Assembly (NCBI GenBank): GCA_950097015.1
Contig: CATNEN010000003.1
Coordinates: 11,933,501 to 11,997,500, forward strand
Length of the DNA: 64,000 bases
Reading direction: 5' to 3'
From: Macrostomum hystrix
Lineage: Eukaryota; Platyhelminthes; Macrostomidae
Part shown: in pieces, positions 1 through 15,200 of the stretch
Numbering within the stretch: the first letter of the stretch is position 1
Layout: each line of letters begins with the position of its first letter
Position numbers and translations under genes: made by a program
Notes under the pieces: generated by a model
Database searches by the model: none
What the model saw: the letters and a program-made list of their open reading frames with translations, nothing else
What the model was told of the DNA's origin: nothing

Positions 1-108
1 TGTATGTATGTCTCTTTGTCTCTCTGATTATTGTAAATGAATCACAAGTGATCACAAGTGAATAGCATCGCAAAGTATAAAGTTTCCTTTATTTAACAAC
101 ATTCACAG

Positions 109-282
109 GTATCAATTCGAACGAAACAGAGCGCCGTCGCCAGGTATTCGGAGCCAATGTTATTCCACCGAAGCGGCCCAAGACATTCCTGCAATTGGTA
201 TTCGAAGCTATGCAGGACTACACTCTAATTATGTTGATTGTGTGCGCTGTGGTCTCATTGTCCATCTCCGTCTATCAGATGT
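109..282 (+). CDS. ATP2B: PMCA-A exon 2 (N-terminal stalk and M1)
   Basis: The acceptor is attcacag|GT and the donor is t|gtgagt. It encodes the [18 protein letters not shown] stalk helix and the start of M1, matching PMCA-B 30962-31135 in length (174 nt) and phase (1 to 1). Confidence 0.9.
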
Positions 283-3200
283 GTGAGTTTTCGTTTTTAT
301 TTTATAATTCTCGATTACAATCTAATGGAAAATAGATCAAGTTAGATTCTAGATAGATCAGGTTAGAATCTAGATAGATCCGGTTAGAATCTAGATAGAT
401 CAGGTTAGAATCTAGATAGATCAGGTTAGAATCTAGATAGATCAGGTTTGAAACAAGATAGATCAGGTTAGAATCTAGATAGATCAGGTTTGAATCTAGA
501 CAGATCAGATTTCAATGTAGATAGATCAGGTTTCAATGTAGATAGATCAGGTTAGAATCTAGATAGATCAGGTTAGAATCTAGATAGATCCGGTTAGAAT
601 CTAGATAGATCCGGTTTCAATCTAGATAGATCAGGTTAGAATCTAGATAGATCAGGTTTGAATCTAGATAGATCAGGTTTGAATCTAGATAGATCAGGTT
701 AGAATCTAGATAGATCAGGTTTGAATCTAGATAGATCAGGTTAGAATCTAGATAGATCAGGTTTGAATCTAGATAGATCAGGTTAGAATCTAGATAGATC
801 AGGTTAGAATCTAGATAGATCAGGTTAGAATCTAGATAGATCAGGTTTGAATCTAGATAGATCCGGTTTCAATCTAGATAGATCAGGTTAGAATCTAGAT
901 AGATCAGGTTTGAATCTAGATAGATCAGGTTAGAATCTAGATAGATCAGGTTAGAATCTAGATAGATCAGGTTTGAATCTAGATAGATCAGGTTTGAGTC
1001 TAGATAGATCAGGTTTGAATCTAGATAGATCAGGTTTGAATCTAGATAGATCAGGTTAGAATCTAGATAGATCAGGTTAGAATCTAGATAGATCAGGTTA
1101 GAATCTAGATAAATCAGGTTTGAATCTAGATAGATCCGGTTTCAATCTAGATAGATCAGGTTTGAATCTAGATTGATCATATCTAGATATATCTAAAATC
1201 ATATCTGAATCTAGATAATGTCTCGAGTGAATACCAGAGTAGAATAATGTGATTTAGATAGGAAGAATCTAGGTAGATCACTGTTTTTAGTACATTAAAT
1301 ATTATTATATTTTTCGGATTGTAAAGTACAAGTACAAGTGCAAACGCTGCATGGCTAGAATATTAACTGACAGATTTGCATAATACGCTTTTACATGGAT
1401 CAGTTACAACTCTTCATTAGAATTAAGTCAGATTTAGATTTTTTTTTAGCTAGCTCCCAATTCTCAACAAGATATCGGGTGCATTTGATTTGCCTTAGGT
1501 GAATATCGGGCCCAATGATATTAATGATTCTACTCAATTTTACAGTCTGCTCCCTTAGGGATTAATACACTTGTGTTCTCTCTCTATCTTCTTTCTTAGA
1601 ATATTATAATGAACGCGTGTATTCAGCAACTTATACTAGAATGGTTGTAATGCACAGACACAGCTCCGACGTGTTAGACACAGCTCCGACATGTTAGACA
1701 CAGCTCCGACATGTTAGACACAGCTCCGATATGTTAGACACAGATCCGATATGTTAGACACAGCTCCGATATGTTAGACACAGCTCCGACATGTCAGACA
1801 CAGCTCCGACATGTTAGACACAGCTCCGACATGTCAGACACAGCTCCGACATGTCAGACACAGCTCCGACATGTTAGACACAGCTCCGACATGTTAGACA
1901 CAGCTCCGATATGTTAGACACAGCTCCGATATGTTAGACACAGCTCCGACTTGTCAGACACAGCTCCGACATGTTAGACACAGATCCAACATGTTAGACA
2001 CAGCTCCGACATGTTAGACACAGATCCAACATGTTAGACACAGCTCCGACATGTCAGACACAGCTCCGACATGTCAGACACAGCTCCGACATGTTAGACA
2101 CAGCTCCGACATGTTAGACACAGCTCCGATATGTTAGACACAGATCCGATATGTTAGACACAGCTCCGACATGTTAGACACAGATCCAACATGTTAGACA
2201 GCAGTGCTAATCGCAACCCACGAATTTTCAGTGCGCGAAAAGAAGCCCGGAGAATTTCACGGTGACGACAGCGAAGAGCAGGCCGGATGGATTGAAGGCG
2301 TGGCCATCGCCGTGGCCGTCATCGTTGTCGTCCTGGTGACGGCATTTAACGACTGGAGCAAGGAGCGCCAGTTCCGCGGCCTGCAGGCCAAGCTGGAGCA
2401 GGAGCACCTGTTCGATGTGATTCGGGAAGGCGCCGTTTCCAAGGTGCTAGTTAGCGAGATCGTTGTCGGCGACATCTGCCAGGTGAAGTACGGCGACGCC
2501 CTACCAGCCGACGGTATCATCATCCAGAGCAACGATCTCAAAGTGGACGAGAGCAGCCTGACTGGAGAGAGCGACCACGTCAAGAAGGGCGAGGACAGAG
2601 ACCCCTGCCTGCTGTCTGGTGAGAAGCTACAATTGTTATAGCTGCTAGATTTTTAGACAAAGTGTAGAACTGTTGAACAGAGGCTCTAGGTGTTAGACAG
2701 TAGGTCTTGGTGTTTGGCAGTGGGTCTAGGTGTTACACAGCAAGTCTAGGTGTTAGACAGCGGGTCTAGGTGTTAAACAGTGGGTCTAGGTGTTACACAG
2801 CAAGTCTATGTGTTAGGCAGTGGGTCTAGGTGTTACACAGCAAGTCTATGTGTTAGGCAGTGGGTCTAGGTGTTACACAGCAAGTCTAGGTGTTAGGCAG
2901 TGGGTCTAGGTGTTACACAGCAAGTCTATGTGTTAGGCAGTGGGTCTAGGTGTTACACAGCAAGTCTATGTGTTAGGCAGTGGGTCTAGGTGTTACACAG
3001 CAAGTCTATGTGTTAGGCAGCGGGTCTAGGTGTTAGGCAGCGGGTCTAGGTGTTACACAGTGGGTCAAGGTGTTAGGCAGTGGGTCTAGGTGTTAGGCAG
3101 CGGGTCTAGGTGTTAGGCAGTGGGTCAAGGTGTTAGGCAGCGGGTCTATGTGTTAGGCAGTGGGTCAAGGTGTTAGGCAGCCGGTCTAGGTGTTAGGCAG

Positions 3201-6200
3201 TCGGTCTAGGTGTTAGACAGCAGTTCTGGCGTAATGGAAAAGGCAGTGTAAGCAGTTCAGGGCAGCATTGTATAATATATGTATTTCCATAATTATACTA
3301 GCGCAAACTGTTGCTAATATTCTCGAGTTTATATTTGCAAACCAGGAAGTCTATCCTAGCCACTAGTTATTGATTTGTTAATTGTTAGACGTGTTTGCGA
3401 TCACAAAAAAATGTGTCAGTATATTTTTAGTACGGCACGCATTTAGCATACACATGCATTTAGCATACACATACACATTTTAGATTAAACAGCTGCTCTG
3501 TGATTGACTTTTTGTTTAAAACAATCTTTAAGCTACTTACGAAAGTCCTATCGATGCGTATAAGAGTTTGTACCTGTCTCTATTCTAGTGTTGACTCAGG
3601 TGTCTTTGATATTGCTTTGCACTTCTAGCATTAGTTTCTTGATTTCTTAACTTGCATTCCTCAAATCGGCACTGGCTGGCACTCTTATGTTCTCTAATTT
3701 TATACTGCACTTCAGATCCCCAGGTTGTCACCCTTCAGATCCCGATGTTAACACCTTTCAGATCCTGATGCTTAACGCCTTTCAGATCCTGATGTTAACA
3801 CCCTTCAGATCCTGATGTTAACACCCTTCAGATCCTGATGTTAACACCCTTCAGATCCTGATGCTTAACACACTTCAGATCCCGATGTTAACGCCTTTCA
3901 GATCCTGATGCTTAACACACTTCAGATCCTGATGCTAACACCCTTCAGATCCCGATGTTAACACCCTTCAGATCCTGATGCTTAACACACTTCAGATCCC
4001 GATGTTAACACCCTTCAGATCCTGATGCTTAACACACTTCAGATCCCGATGTTAACGCCTTTCAGATCCTGATGCTTAACACCTTTCACATCCTGATGCT
4101 TAACACCTTACAGATCCTGATGCTAACACCCTTCAGATCCTGATGTTAATACCCTTCAGATCCTGATGTTAACACCCTTCAGATCCTGATGTTAACACCC
4201 TTCAGATCCTTATGTTAACACCCTTCAGATCCTTATGTTAACACCCTTCAGATCCTGATGCTTAACACCCTTCAGATCCTGATGCTAACACCCTTCAGAT
4301 CCTTATGTTAACACCCTTCAGATCCTGATGCTTAACACCCTTCAGATCCTGATGCTTAACACCCTTCAGTTCCTGATGTTAACACCCTTCAGTTCCTGAT
4401 GCTTAACACCCTTCAGATCCTGATGCTTAACACCCTTCAGTTCCTGATGTTAACACCCTTCAGTTCCTCTGATAGTGTTACTGGTTTGTGGTTCTTATCC
4501 TTCTCAACAAGATCATTAAATGTCTTCATCTCCCTGAAATGTGATCGCGGCATTATCCCAGTTCCTAGAATTGAGCAACCAAGTTTATCTCAAATTCAAA
4601 TTGAATAAAAATTCAATTGTTGCTAACAAGCAACAAGGCTGACTAGTCTTACTGGAATTCTATCATTGGAAAGCAAACTTAATTTACGTGTTAGAAAGCA
4701 TTTGGTTACCAGTATAAGCTGGTGCCTCAACAAGAAGCATAGAACTAAAGTGCACATACATGTATATAGAGAGAAGTTATGTACAATCTCGTCTCTAGTT
4801 AAGCTTGCCGAATCCTACTCTAACCCAATGTTCCCCAAACCCGCAATATGCTGCCCTCTTAATTTTCTAAATCCATTTTTCCCATTCCTCCTAACGATTT
4901 TCTCCCAGAAAAGCAGTCTTCTAGGAATTTCACATAATCCATTTATATGCTTGATAGAGCAACATCAATGCTTGACAGTTTAATCAACAGTTTTGGTTTA
5001 GTGTACTTTTCAGATTCCGTCCAAGCTTTGTATCTGAATGCTTGTTTCGTATACATTTTTCCCAGTCCACAGACTGAGCAGCTAAAACGCAGACCGCTGT
5101 TTTACGAGTAAAACAATGAGATATTAAGGAATTTGTAACATTTCAGTAAAGTAAATTATATCCATCAAAAGTCCATTGTTTTCTTTTTCTGTGACTATTC
5201 TATATTAAGAAACAGTTTTAGCTGAATTACACCAATAGCAGTTGCTGTTGCTATCCATGAGAAATTGTAAATAATTGAAGAGAAAAAGTACATACAAGGG
5301 CATTAATAGTAGCCTATGTGAATTTCACATACCTTTTTAAACTACGAGTATATTATATAGATGAAGCAGTCTAATAAGTAACTCTACAGCAGGGGTCGGC
5401 AAACCCCGGCCCGCGGGCCAGATGCGGCCCTCGAAGCTCCCAAATCCGGCCCGTTGCCCCTTCTGACATCTACAGTGGCCTGTTTCATCTCTCTCGTGTC
5501 TAATCTCTCCCGTGTCTAATCTCTCCTGTGTCTCATCTCTCCCGTGTCTAATCTCTCCCGTGTCTCATCTCTCCCGTGTCTCATCTCTCCCGTGTCTCAT
5601 CGCTCTCGTATCTAATCTCTCCCGTGTCTCATCTCTCCCCTGTCTTATATCTCCCGTGTCTTATCTCTCCCGTGTCTAATCTCTGCCGTGTCTAATCTCT
5701 CTCGTGTCTCATCGCTCTCGTATCTAATCTCTCCCGTGTCTAATCTCTCCCGTGTCTAATCTCTCCCGTGTCTAATCTCTCCCGTGTCTAATCTCTCCCG
5801 TGTCTAATCTCTCCCGTGTCTAATCTCTCCCGTGTCTAATCTCTCCCGTGTCTAATCACTTCCGTGTCTAATCTCTTCCGTGTCTAATCTCTTCCGTGTC
5901 TAATCTCTTCCCTGTCTTTTATACAGTCAATGCGGCCCGCTGTCGTCTTTTAGGCTCTCTCTTTGGCCCGCCAGCAAATAAGTTTGCCTACCCCTGCTCT
6001 ACAGTGTCTATTTGTATTAGTACTGCACACTATATATATATTCTGAGAGTTTAGGAAGTTTTTCATCACTCGATATTAACATAAAAAGGTTACTAACCAC
6101 AGTGCTTCGGTTTTGTTACAAATCAATGTCAGACTTAGTTTGACCCTACATAATATGTGCCTGCTCCTTCATTTCGTTTTCTTTCATCATCACGTCCCTG

Positions 6201-9200
6201 CTAATCTTTAATCTGTTGGGATTTGAAGCGGTTTTAGAGGCAGTTTCTTAAGGAAAAGACTTCCTTCACACAAAAAACTTTGACGAAAGCCTATGGAAGC
6301 AAAATTTAATTTGCGAAATTGCTTTTCAGTTGCTACAATAAACACCTGATAAAAATATGATGTAATAATTCACACCTAGGTAGTTAAATAATAATAATAT
6401 TAATAACTGCATAAGGGCTCCATGCAATGGCACAGACACTAGACCCGCAGCCAGCGAGGAGGCAATTCTGCCCGTTTCGCTGACTCCTGAGCACACACGT
6501 ACACGATACTGTACGCAGACATACGCTCACACAGGTGTGTACATCTGCCCTGACTTTCTCATCGTCAGGCAGTGTACACTCTCACTGTGCCTTGGAGGTT
6601 GGCCCTCAATGGCGTAAATTGCATGACAAGCCCCCAAGCCTTCTCTCCGCGGCTGCGCACCAACTTAATGTGGCCTCCCCGCGGAATCGAACTCAGGGAC
6701 CTTGGTGCGAGAGGCAAACGCGTTAGACCGCTCTGCCACCGACCCCCACCTAGTTCGTTTCTATTTTTAGAAGCACGGGGCTTCTAAATGCCATATACAG
6801 CTGTTTAGTCCATGGACTGGGCTTAGGGACACATTTTTCCCTAGGCTGCGATTCGAACTCTCGACCACACTCTCGGAAATCATCGAAGCTCTCGGGCGGG
6901 TGTCCTTAGGGGTGGAAGTTGAAAAACAAGTCCCCAAGCTTTCTCTCTTGAATAAATGTGACCTCGCCGCGGATTCGACCTTATTGACCTTTGAGCTGTC
7001 TATTGCAACAAAGGCGAATGAAAACATCTTCACACAAATATCATGCTGCGTAATCCTGATTTGTTAATGCAGTCGAGCGAGCTGTGGCACAGTAAAATTC
7101 AAAGAAAATTCTTACCCCATAGCCTAGCGGGTTGGGAATATCTTACTTTATCGAAATCTCCCATGGGGATAATAGGGATATTTCTATATTATATGCCGCG
7201 TATAGCCATGTGGGGGACTTCAGTTAGGGAGAAAATGAGATGGAAAAGAGAAGGAAAATATTTCTCCCAGTCTCCTCTCTTATTTGGTTTTCTCTGGGGA
7301 GAGAAAAAGAGCTGAGCGAGAGATTCGAGTCGTATTTTACTGAGTATGCGTAGCTCAGTGCTTTAAACAGGGCATGCGATGTAGCAAAAGTCTACGCTGG
7401 GCTTAACAGAAAATGATTAAATCTGCAATCCAATTAATAATCTACTCGGGGACAGAGGCTGGTGTGGTGGATGAGACTCGAATGATCAGTTAATTTCCTC
7501 GTCGTAGTAAACCTTGATGCTGTAATTAATAGTAAAGTCATGAACTTAAGAGGAAGACTTTATTATAGAACTAATAGATAAAAAGATTGACAATCAACTT
7601 TGTAGTTGTATGTCGTAAATTTTAGATGCTATTTGTAGCTTTTTGAAGCGACAAAATCCTTAACTAGAAAGTACATTTTACAAATTTCGCTCTCAAATTC
7701 TTATCCGCAGGCACCAATGTGATGGAAGGCTCGGGTCGCATGGTGGTGACAGCTGTGGGCCTGAACTCTCAGGCTGGCATCATCTTCGGCCTGTTGGGCG
7801 CCGGCGGCGGCGCAGAAGAGGAAGCGGACGAGAAGCCTAAGAAAAAGGCGAAGGATGCCCCAAAGGCTGGTAAGGCTGGCGGGAATAATAGCGATGATTT
7901 AGTAGCAGACCTAACAATCGCATTTAGGACGTGGTCAGGTAGTGTCTGAGGGTGTCAGGTAGTGTCTGAGCGTGTCAGGTAGTGTCTGAGGGGGTCAGGT
8001 AGTGTCTGAGCGTGTCAGGTAGTGTCTGAGCGTGTCAGGTAGTGTCTGAGGGGGTCAGGTAGTGTCTGAGGGTGTCAGGTAGTGTCTGAGCGTGTCAGGT
8101 AGTGTCTGAGGGGGTCAGGTAGTGTCTGAGGGGGTCAGGTAGTGTCTGAGAGGGTCAGGTAGTGTCTGAGGGTGTCAGGTAGTGTCTGAGCGTGTCAGGT
8201 AGTGTCTGAGGGGGTCAGGTAGTGTCTGAGAGGGTCAGGTAGTGTCTGAGGGTGTCAGGTAGTGTCTGAGCGTGTCAGGTAGTGTCTGAGGGGGTCAGGT
8301 AGTGTCTGAGGGGGTCAGGTAGTGTCTGAGCGTGTCAGGTAGTGTCTTAGGGTTTCGGTAGTGTCTGATGCGGTCAGGTAGTGTCTGAGGGGTCAGGTAG
8401 TGTCTGAGGGTGTCAGGTAGTGTCTGAGGGAGGTCAGGTAGTGTCTGAGGAGGTCAGGTAGTGTCTGAACTTAATTCTGCGCATTCACCTTACCATTTCA
8501 TGAAACTGTCCAGGCGAGCAAGGGACACCACGTAAGTTTCTTATTCTATTTTTGTTATCAGTTTTGTTTCAATTATTTGCTAAATTTAGCTAGTTAGATT
8601 TATCATAAAGCCTATAGCCTGTAGAACAGTTCTGCATGATGTGTGATAATCTATTGTCATCCTTAGATACATTCGCATGATAAATTAATACTCGTAGTTT
8701 GTTTCTTATTTGCACACACGAGGCTTAGGTGACAGTGGCACCTGTACTCTAAATTGTGTTGAAATTATAATTTTTCTACACCTTGAGTAGTTCACTAGTA
8801 CATGCGTTTAAGTTACACAATTTCCTAATCTTGTTAAGTTACACAACCGCTGCTAAATGTATTTGTGTTATATAATTATATTATAATTAATCTATGTATT
8901 TATTGGGTATTTCTAAATCTAAACTACTAGTATAAAAAAGTATTCTTGTTCTCTAGACACGTTTTCAGAATAAACTTAACTTGTGTCTTCTGTGGTGTCT
9001 TTAGTCTTGATAGCTTCACATTCTCACCAACTTAACCAAATCACAAATTCCCAAATATGCATGTTAGTACTTTTTGAGCAAGCTCTAGATGCGCAAAAGA
9101 TACCGTTTTAAGTTTGAAACTAGTTTAACATTGTCACGTTTACCTCGTGTGTGAAACAGAGAAATTAAATCAGTGCAAACAATAGTTTACCATCTTTTGG

Positions 9201-12200
9201 AAATTCTCAAACCCAAGGGAATTTTTAAGAACTGTCTGTGCTTCTCTATAGGTGGCTAATTGACCTAGTCTACTTTGTTGCTATTAATTGAGTCCATCTG
9301 TCGCATTGCTTATTCTTATATAAACAAACACATATTTCTATCGCCAGTTCTGAATCAGGGTGCAAAGAAGTCTGGTATGTATAACTTTTATTTTACTTCA
9401 CATTTTTCATCAATGCTTTGATTTTTAATTAGTTGATTGTTTTCTTAATAAAATTTCAGTTTTTATTAGTCACTTAACTAACAATTCTTAATAAAAAAAC
9501 TATCACCTATTCTATCATCTATTTTCATTGTAACGATCATTATAAAGATAATGATTTTTTAAACTAACAACTAATACTAACACATCTAAATATTGTGAAT
9601 TATAACGGAATTATATTTATCGTAACAAAATTATATTTTTAAAGTCAAATTCTAACAACGCTATACTAATTGTATTTATAAATTATTTTCTACCATATTT
9701 AGTTTGTACTTTCGTATGCCTTTTGACTGGTAATTAGTGACAGTGTGTCAAATTGAAATTTTAATTTACGCATTTATTCTGCTTTGTAGCCTGTAGTCAA
9801 TGTTCTATTTAACTTGATTTCTTAGCTCTTTGTTACCTTACTCTGCTTTTACAGCTAGCAACTCAAGGCAATATTTGACGAGCGGTCAGTAAAATATCTG
9901 CCAACATTCTGTATTGTTGGTTTAAACTAAATTTCTGTGAGCACTATTGTTTAGAGGACACAATCGTTAAATTTATCCTCGACCAGTGCTTACGTAAAAC
10001 CCTACACTGACGTGACTGCTTGAGTAAACACCGCCATTTCACGCTCATTCAAAGCATTGTTTCATTTTAAAATTGGCTGTATGCATATTTTCTTATTTCT
10101 CACTACCTTACGCTTGACATCTCAAATTTCACTATACCCCCTCACTATCCCATTACTCATTATCTCATCCCTCACTATCTGATCCCTCACTATCTCATCC
10201 CTCACTATCTCGTCCCTCACTGTCTCATCCCTCCTATCTCGTCCCTCACTATCTCATCCATCACTGTCTCATCCCTCACTATCTCATCCGTCACTATCTC
10301 ATCCCTCACTATCTCATCCCTCACTGTCTCATCCCTCACTGTCTCATCCCTCACTGTCTTATCCCTCACTATCTCATCCCTCACTATCTCATCCCTCACT
10401 ATCTCATCCCTCACTATCTCATACCTCGCTATCTTACATCTCACTATTCCACCCCTGTCCCATCGTTTACTATATCGTTTATCACTAGCTCATACCTCAC
10501 TATCTCATCCCTCACTGTCTCATCCCTCACTGTCTTATCCCTCACTATCTCATCCCTCACTATCTCATCCCTCACTATCCCATACCTCACTATCTTACAT
10601 CTCACTATTCCACCCCTGTCCCATCGTTTACTATATCGTTTATCACTAGCTCATACCTCTCTATCTCTCCATATTATTTTCAAACAAAATATGCATTAAC
10701 CGCTGTTTTTCTACTTTTGCATTTTACAGCGCATTATTGACCCTGTCTTGTATAGTGAAATTAAGTTTAGAAAATGGTCTAATAATATTGCCTTTTTAAT
10801 AAATGTTAATCGTCAAAGTTTGCAGTCCGTCAACGTAGAACGAAGTGTATTTTTAGCTACAGTTCACCATAAACTAGGAAATGTTTCTACGTGCTAATAT
10901 GGTATTTAGGTTTTATTCAAGAAATTAATAAGCTACTTCGCATAAAATCTTTCCTAAAATTTATTACATTTATTACATATATATTTATATGTTTATTACA
11001 TATTAATACAGTATAAAATTATCTTAGTACTTGTACGGGCTTCATGCGTTCCTTTAGGAATATACGAGCTACAAAATTTAATTCTCTAGTATGTGTCGAA
11101 AATGTGGCCATGTCAAATGTGGTTAGTTAAAGTCAGTGTGTTCAGTGTCTGAGGTGAAAAGGTAGTGTCTGAGGGGGTCAGGTAGTGTCTGATGCGGTCA
11201 GGTAGTGTCTAATGCGGTCAGGTAGTGTCTGAGGGGGTCAACTAGTGTCTGAGGGGTCAAGTAGTGTCTGAGGCGGCCAGGTAGTGTCTGAGGGGGTCAG
11301 GTAGTGTCTAATGCGGTCAGGTAGTGTCTGAGTGGGTCAACTAGTTTCTTAGGTGTCAAGTAGTGTCTCAGGCGGCCAGGTAGTGTCTGAGGGGGTCAGG
11401 TAGTGTCTGAGAGGGTCAGGTAGTGTCTGAGTGGGTCAACTAGTTTCTTAGGTGTCAAGTAGTGTCTCAGGCGGCCAGGTAGTGTCTGAGGGGGTCATGT
11501 AGTGTCTGAGGGGGGTCAGGTAGTGTCTGAGGGGGTCAGGTAGTGTCTGAGGGGGTCATGTAGTGTCTGAGGAGGTCAGGTAGTGTCTGAGGATGTGAGG
11601 TAGTGGGATCAGTTTAATTTCACTAATTCCCCAAAGCTTACATGTATATAAGTATTTTTCTCGTACTGTCTCATCACTAGGTTATCCCTAATGTAGGCTT
11701 ATATTGTGCAATGAATTTCAACTCGCAGAGCTGCGAATCCGAACTCGCGACCATTTTTACTACAGCAGTTTAAAAATGAATTAATTGCATTCAGCCCTAA
11801 ATACGCCAACACTGCCCATTTCTCAGACAATGAGAACATTCAACTGTCTAACATTCCCGGCAATGTTGCGCCATCGGGAGCCGACGGTGTCGAAGACGAA
11901 GCGAATAAGCCAAAGAAGAAGATTGCCACAAAGGAGAAAAGCATTCTGCAGGCCAAACTCACCAACTTGGCTATTCGCATCGGCAATGTGGGGTCGGCCA
12001 TCGGCGCCATCACCCTGGCTGTTCTCATCATCAAATACTGCGTGGAGACATTCGCTCAGCCTCCGGTTGGCAATGCTAACTCTTTTGATTTTGCGCGCGA
12101 TTTTAAAAAGCTAATCGATTTCATTGTGATCGCTGTCACAGTCATTGTCGTGGCCGTGCCAGAGGGTCTGCCTCTGGCTGTCACAATATCGTTAGCCTAT

Positions 12201-15200
12201 TCCGTCAAGAAGATGATGAACGACAATAATTTGGTCAGACATCTGGATGCCTGCGAGACCATGGGCAATGCGACAGCCATCTGTTCCGATAAGACTGGCA
12301 CTCTGACTACGAACAGAATGACAGTGGTTCAGGCCTTCATTGCCGGTGAGTGTTTTTAGACATTCCTAGTTTATTTCTCAGGTGAGATTTTAAGAATATT
12401 TTTTGGGTTTATGATTTTAGAGGTCTAGCTTTTATTTATAATGTGAGACTTTGAGACCTTCCTGAATCGTTTCTAGGGTGAGATTTTGTGATTCTTTAAC
12501 TGCTGTGTGGGTGAGATTTTGAGATTTTGCTAGTTCGTAAGCTTTGAGCAGTCTTTATTATATGGTAAGCTTCAGTTTAAGATTTTTTATCTTTCCCACA
12601 AAAGTACACACACAGAGAGACAGCTTGCCTAAACATGTATTTACTGTATTTACTATGTATTTGCTCTGTATTTACTCAGACAGATCATCTACTTAACTTT
12701 TGTTTGACCTATTTCGTGTTAAGAAGGCCTTATTAGATCTCTGAGTCGAGTCAAGCCCTGCTGATATTCGATACTTTTTTTATAAACAAAGCAGTCGCGA
12801 TGTTATTACTGATATAATATACAGTATTTCACATAAGGCACTGCAACTGTTACTGTAAGTAGCAATGATTAAAACAGTTCTAAATTTAAGAAATGTTCTT
12901 TTGCCCTTCAGGTGTACACGAGAAGACCATAACAAAAAAGTACGACGATTATCCGGCCTCGCTAAGTGACATTCTTTGTCGAGCTGTTTCTTTGAATAGC
13001 GGCTACACTTCCAGGATTTTGGTGAGTCGAATGAAAGTTGGGCTAGAAGGATATATCTTTTTCGGGTAATTAATAGATCTAGTTCGGTTAGATGGATAGA
13101 TCTAGTTGGGTTAGATGGATAGATCTAGTTGGGTTAGATGGATAGATCTAGTTGGGGTAGATGAATAGATCTAGTTGGGTTAGATGAATAGATCTAGTTG
13201 GGTTAGATGAATAGATCTAGTTGGGGTAGATGGATAGATCTAGTTGGGGTAGATAGACAGATCTAGTTGGGGTAGATAGACAGATCTAGTTGGGGTAGAT
13301 AGACAGATCTAGTTGGGGTAGATAAATAGATCTAGTTGGGGTAGATAGACAGATCTAGTTGGGGTAGATAGACAGATCTAGTTGGGGTAGATGGTTAGAT
13401 CTAGTTGGGGTAGATAGACAGATCTAGTTGGGGTAGATAGACAGATCTAGTTGGGGTAGATGGTTAGATCTAGTTGGGGTAGACGGTTAGATCTAGTTGG
13501 GGTAGATGGATAGATCTAGTTGGGGTAGATGGATAGATCTAGTTGGGGTAGATGGATAGATCTAGTTGGATATATCTAGTTCGTGTAGATGGATAGATCT
13601 AGTTCGGGTAATTAATAGATCTATTTAGGGTAGATATATTGATTTAGTTAGGTAGACGGATAGATCTCTATTGCTAATCTCTGTTGCATAACACGACTCA
13701 AACCGCCAACCAGCCCGCCGAGAAGCCCAACGAGCTTGCCAAGCAGGTTGGCAACAAAACAGAGTGTGCAATGCTCGGCCTCGTGTTAGACATGGGTCGC
13801 AACTACGATGATTATCGCCAGGAAGTACCGGAAGAAGCCATTCACAAGATCTACACGTTTAACTCGGTGCGAAAGTCAATGTCGACAGTGGTTAAGAGAA
13901 AGTCGGGTGGCGGCTACACCCTGTTCACCAAGGGCGCATCCGAGATGGTCCTCGGCAAGTGTACCTACATTCTGGACGAGACCGGCCAACCGAAGCCTTT
14001 TCACAAAGCTGATCAGGTGAGGATAACCTTCAAGATTATGTGTGCCAGTGATCCACTCTTCCTGTACGTTTCTAGTTTTCTTATTCAGCAGTTTTCACAA
14101 TCCCGCGACTTTCTGTCAGAATCCAATAGTTTCCAGCCGAGATCCAATTATTTCTAGTCAAGATCCAATTATTTCTTGTCAAAATCCCAATATTTCTAGT
14201 CAAGATCCCATTATTTTTTGTCAAAATCCCATTATTTATAGTTAAGTCCCATTACTTCTACTTAAGATCCCATTATTTCTAGTCAAAGTCCCATTATTTC
14301 TAGTCAAAATCTCATTATTTCTAGTCAAAATCCCATTATTTCTAGTAAAAATCCCATTATTTATAGTGAGATCCCCTTATTTATAGTGAGATCCCATTAT
14401 TTCTAGTCAAAATCTCATTATTTCTAGTCAAGATCCCATCAATTTGAGTCAAAATCCCATTATTCTTAGTCAAGATTCTAATTATCTCAGTCCGGATCCC
14501 ATAATTCCCATCATTATCCCATAATCCAATTAGCACAGAAACATTATATTATCTGTAAAGTAACTAGGATAACAAACAAAATCCCATTTCTCAGGATCGC
14601 ATTGTGTCGAGCGTTATCGAGCCCATGGCCAGCAACGGTCTTCGTACCATCTGCATCGCCTACAAAGACTTCGTCCCGGCCGGAGCCAATCCCGGCCCCA
14701 GCGACACCGCCTTCAAAGAGGAGCCCAACTGGGACGACGAGGACTACATTGTCTCCAAGCTGGTGTGCATCGCCATTGTCGGCATCGAGGATCCGGTCAG
14801 GCCGGAGGTGCCGGCCGCTATTCGACAGTGCCAGAGCGCTGGCATCTGCGTCCGGATGGTCACCGGCGACAACGTCAACACGGCCAGGTCCATCGCATCC
14901 AAGTGCGGCATTCTGAAGCCCGGAGAAGACTTCCTGGTGCTGGAGGGCAAGGAGTTCAACAAGCGAATTCGCAACCCGGCCACTGGCCAGGTGTCTCAGG
15001 ATCTGTTCGATAAGGTGCGGCACTGGGGATCTGGACTCTAGTATGAGTAATAATAAAAAATAAGCTCATTAGCATTTTGTTATTTTAGGACTGGGAACAC
15101 ATTGCGTTTAACACTCCTAATTTAATGGTTAGAACTCAATTGTGTTTTCGGAGAGAAATGCGGATTGTTTCCAGGAAATCGAGTCAAGTTATTGGGATTA

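Noticed and set aside
6640..6745. A functional tRNA gene on the minus strand
   Set aside because: The A- and B-box region is followed by a SINE body and an ATT tail, recurs several times and does not fold into a full canonical tRNA by inspection.
11785..12114. Frames overlapping PMCA-A exon 5 in other phases
   Set aside because: Shadows of the pump exon, whose frame has PEGLP and DKTGT.
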